Positions 62,975-64,000 of a stretch of 64,000 nt of DNA are shown here, in pieces. Positions within the stretch are counted from its first letter, which is position 1; every line of letters starts with the position of its first letter. The notes beneath the pieces are model-generated. The model did no database searches and had not been told where the DNA came from. It saw only the letters and a program-made list of their open reading frames with translations. The position numbers and the translations under genes are program-made. The DNA comes from Paraclostridium tenue (GTDB lineage Bacteria > Bacillota > Clostridia > Peptostreptococcales > Peptostreptococcaceae), in the NCBI RefSeq assembly GCF_039521565.1, contig NZ_BAAACP010000002.1:62001-126000 (forward strand), read 5' to 3'.

Positions 62975-63010
62975 TATAAAAAGGGTATCTAATTAGATAC
63001 CCTTTTTATA
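62975..63010. terminator. Bidirectional terminator, 36-bp perfect palindrome
   Basis: Positions 62975-63010 are self-complementary (core AAGGGTATCTAATTAGATAC), lying between the convergent TetR and membrane-protein genes. Confidence 0.85.
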
Positions 63011-63040
63011 TAAATTCCATATCTATAGGAATTTATATTA

Positions 63041-63439
63041 TTATTTGTATTTTTTTTGTTTAAATTTAAAATCTTTTTCTATTAATTTTAACACTATAAA
63101 ATCCGATGCTTCTAAAATTATAAGTATTAAAAATAATTTTGGTTTATTTATAAGGGTTAATATGTATAGTATAGGTGTAGTTATTATAGTAAATAACCCT
63201 AATTTAGTTAAATTGCTAAACCTATCATCTATATCTTCATATGATTTTAAAAGGTTATCAAATAGCTCATCTATATTTATATTTTTAGCTATTATCAATA
63301 AGTTTATGAAACGATCTATTATTACTACTATCCAAAATAAATAACTTAAATAGTCATATAATACAGTATATATAGGTATATATAAAACTTCTCTCCATAA
63401 AATTAATTTTAATAAAATTTCATCACCTTTGTTGCCCAT
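63041..63439 (-). CDS. Small membrane protein, unknown
   Basis: A 132-aa protein from the ATG at 63437-63439, with AAGGAG 9 nt upstream; the frame extends nine codons further without a site. Three to four hydrophobic segments (about 15-30, 34-50, 78-95 and 100-118). No family recognised. Confidence 0.65.
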   Translation of the reverse strand: MGNKGDEILLKLILWREVLYIPIYTVLYDYLSYLFWIVVIIDRFINLLIIAKNINIDELFDNLLKSYEDIDDRFSNLTKLGLFTIITTPILYILTLINKPKLFLILIILEASDFIVLKLIEKDFKFKQKKYK

Positions 63440-63599
63440 ACGCTTATGCTCCTTTTTAAATTTCATAAAGTATATTATAGTACAACATTGTATAATAATT
63501 CAAATTTATTTACTCTTTATTAATACTTTTGAATTATATCTAATTTAGTGTTATACTATAAATCTAATTTAGTAATAATATATAAAAAAGGAGTAAAAA

Positions 63600-64000
63600 A
63601 TGAACAAACTTAAAGACATAAATTTAGATTCAAACTTAGTTAAAGCATTACAAAAACAAGGTATAAACAATTTAAATAAAGTTCAATCCCTTGTTTTTGA
63701 AGATATAAAAAATCATAAAGATTTAATAGTACAATCTCAAACAGGAAGTGGTAAAACTCTAGCTTATTTACTTCCTTTATTTGAAAAAATAGATACTACT
63801 AAAAGAGAAACTCAAGTTATGATTTTAGCTCCAACACATGAACTTGTTATGCAAATAGTAAATCAAATTAAGTTACTTTCTCAAAATTCTAGTATAAATG
63901 TTACTACATTACCTTTAATGGGTGAAGTTAATATACAAAAGCAAATAAAGAATATAAAAGATGTAAAACCTCATATAGTAGTTGGTACTACTGGTAGAAT
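63600..64000 (+). CDS. DEAD-box RNA helicase, N-terminal part (cut by window end)
   Basis: Begins at ATG 63600-63602 with AAAGGAG upstream and continues past the window. The first 133 residues show the Q motif (INNLNKVQSLVF region), motif I SQTGSGKT, motif Ia APTHELVMQ and the start of Ib (VVGTTGR). ATP-dependent RNA unwinding, likely in ribosome assembly or cold adaptation. Confidence 0.92.
   Translation, partial: MNKLKDINLDSNLVKALQKQGINNLNKVQSLVFEDIKNHKDLIVQSQTGSGKTLAYLLPLFEKIDTTKRETQVMILAPTHELVMQIVNQIKLLSQNSSINVTTLPLMGEVNIQKQIKNIKDVKPHIVVGTTGR

Noticed and set aside
1..64000. CRISPR arrays, insertion sequences, rRNA
   Set aside because: No regularly spaced repeat array, no transposase frame with terminal repeats and no rRNA sequence was seen on reading both strands.

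Overview
The DNA is very AT-rich with strong Shine-Dalgarno sites, and its genes (DUF4438, thiol peroxidase, a short 2[4Fe-4S]-type ferredoxin, a divergent MarR/two-gene ABC exporter locus, a B12-type Fe-S reductase) look like a low-GC anaerobic Firmicute. My best guess is Peptostreptococcaceae (Paraclostridium / Paeniclostridium / Romboutsia type). That placement rests on gene content and sequence style only; no database comparison was possible.

The dominant object is one apparently complete ~41.5 kb tailed-phage prophage (about 704-42212). It was inserted by a large serine recombinase into the middle of an ABC-transporter substrate-binding lipoprotein gene. The 5' part of that gene is at 158-706 and the 3' part at 42209-42700. 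Joining the two at the shared CAAT restores one open frame of 345 codons, so the insertion point is known to within a few bases.

Phage layout, left to right: attL; an accessory region (912-6222) with two unrelated membrane proteins, a secreted Lys-rich protein, and a coupled pair encoding a RelA/SpoT-type nucleotide synthetase and an NdpA/YejK-type nucleoid protein; lysis genes (amidase, holin); tail fibre/baseplate, tail tip, distal tail and tape measure; tail-assembly chaperones with a probable frameshift; major tail protein, head-tail joining proteins, capsid, protease/scaffold, minor head protein, portal and terminase, all on the minus strand. Between the terminase and the late regulator is a non-coding segment with a tRNA-Glu(UUC), a compact multi-hairpin candidate RNA and a terminator. 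Next come the early genes: AbrB-like regulator, RusA, PAPS-reductase-like PP-loop protein, several mini-proteins, a Spo0E-like peptide, dimeric dUTPase, an initiator protein with four internal iterons, Bet/RecT recombinase and a Rha/ORF6C antirepressor. The lysogeny switch (Cro-like and CI-like genes with five ACAC-N5-GTGT operators) follows, then a DUF3800 protein, an ImmR/ImmA-like pair, a 23-bp perfect inverted repeat and the integrase beside attR.

To the right (42.7-64 kb) is ordinary chromosome: an Fe-S reductase related to reductive dehalogenases/QueG, DUF2804, an unknown gene, thiol peroxidase, DUF4438, a VTT/DedA-like membrane protein, a two-component system with a beta-propeller membrane protein, asparagine synthetase, cold-shock protein, a heterodimeric ABC exporter with divergent MarR regulator, a decayed lacZ-type beta-galactosidase, ferredoxin, a TetR regulator, a small membrane protein and the start of a DEAD-box RNA helicase. 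Most of these units end in clear hairpin terminators.
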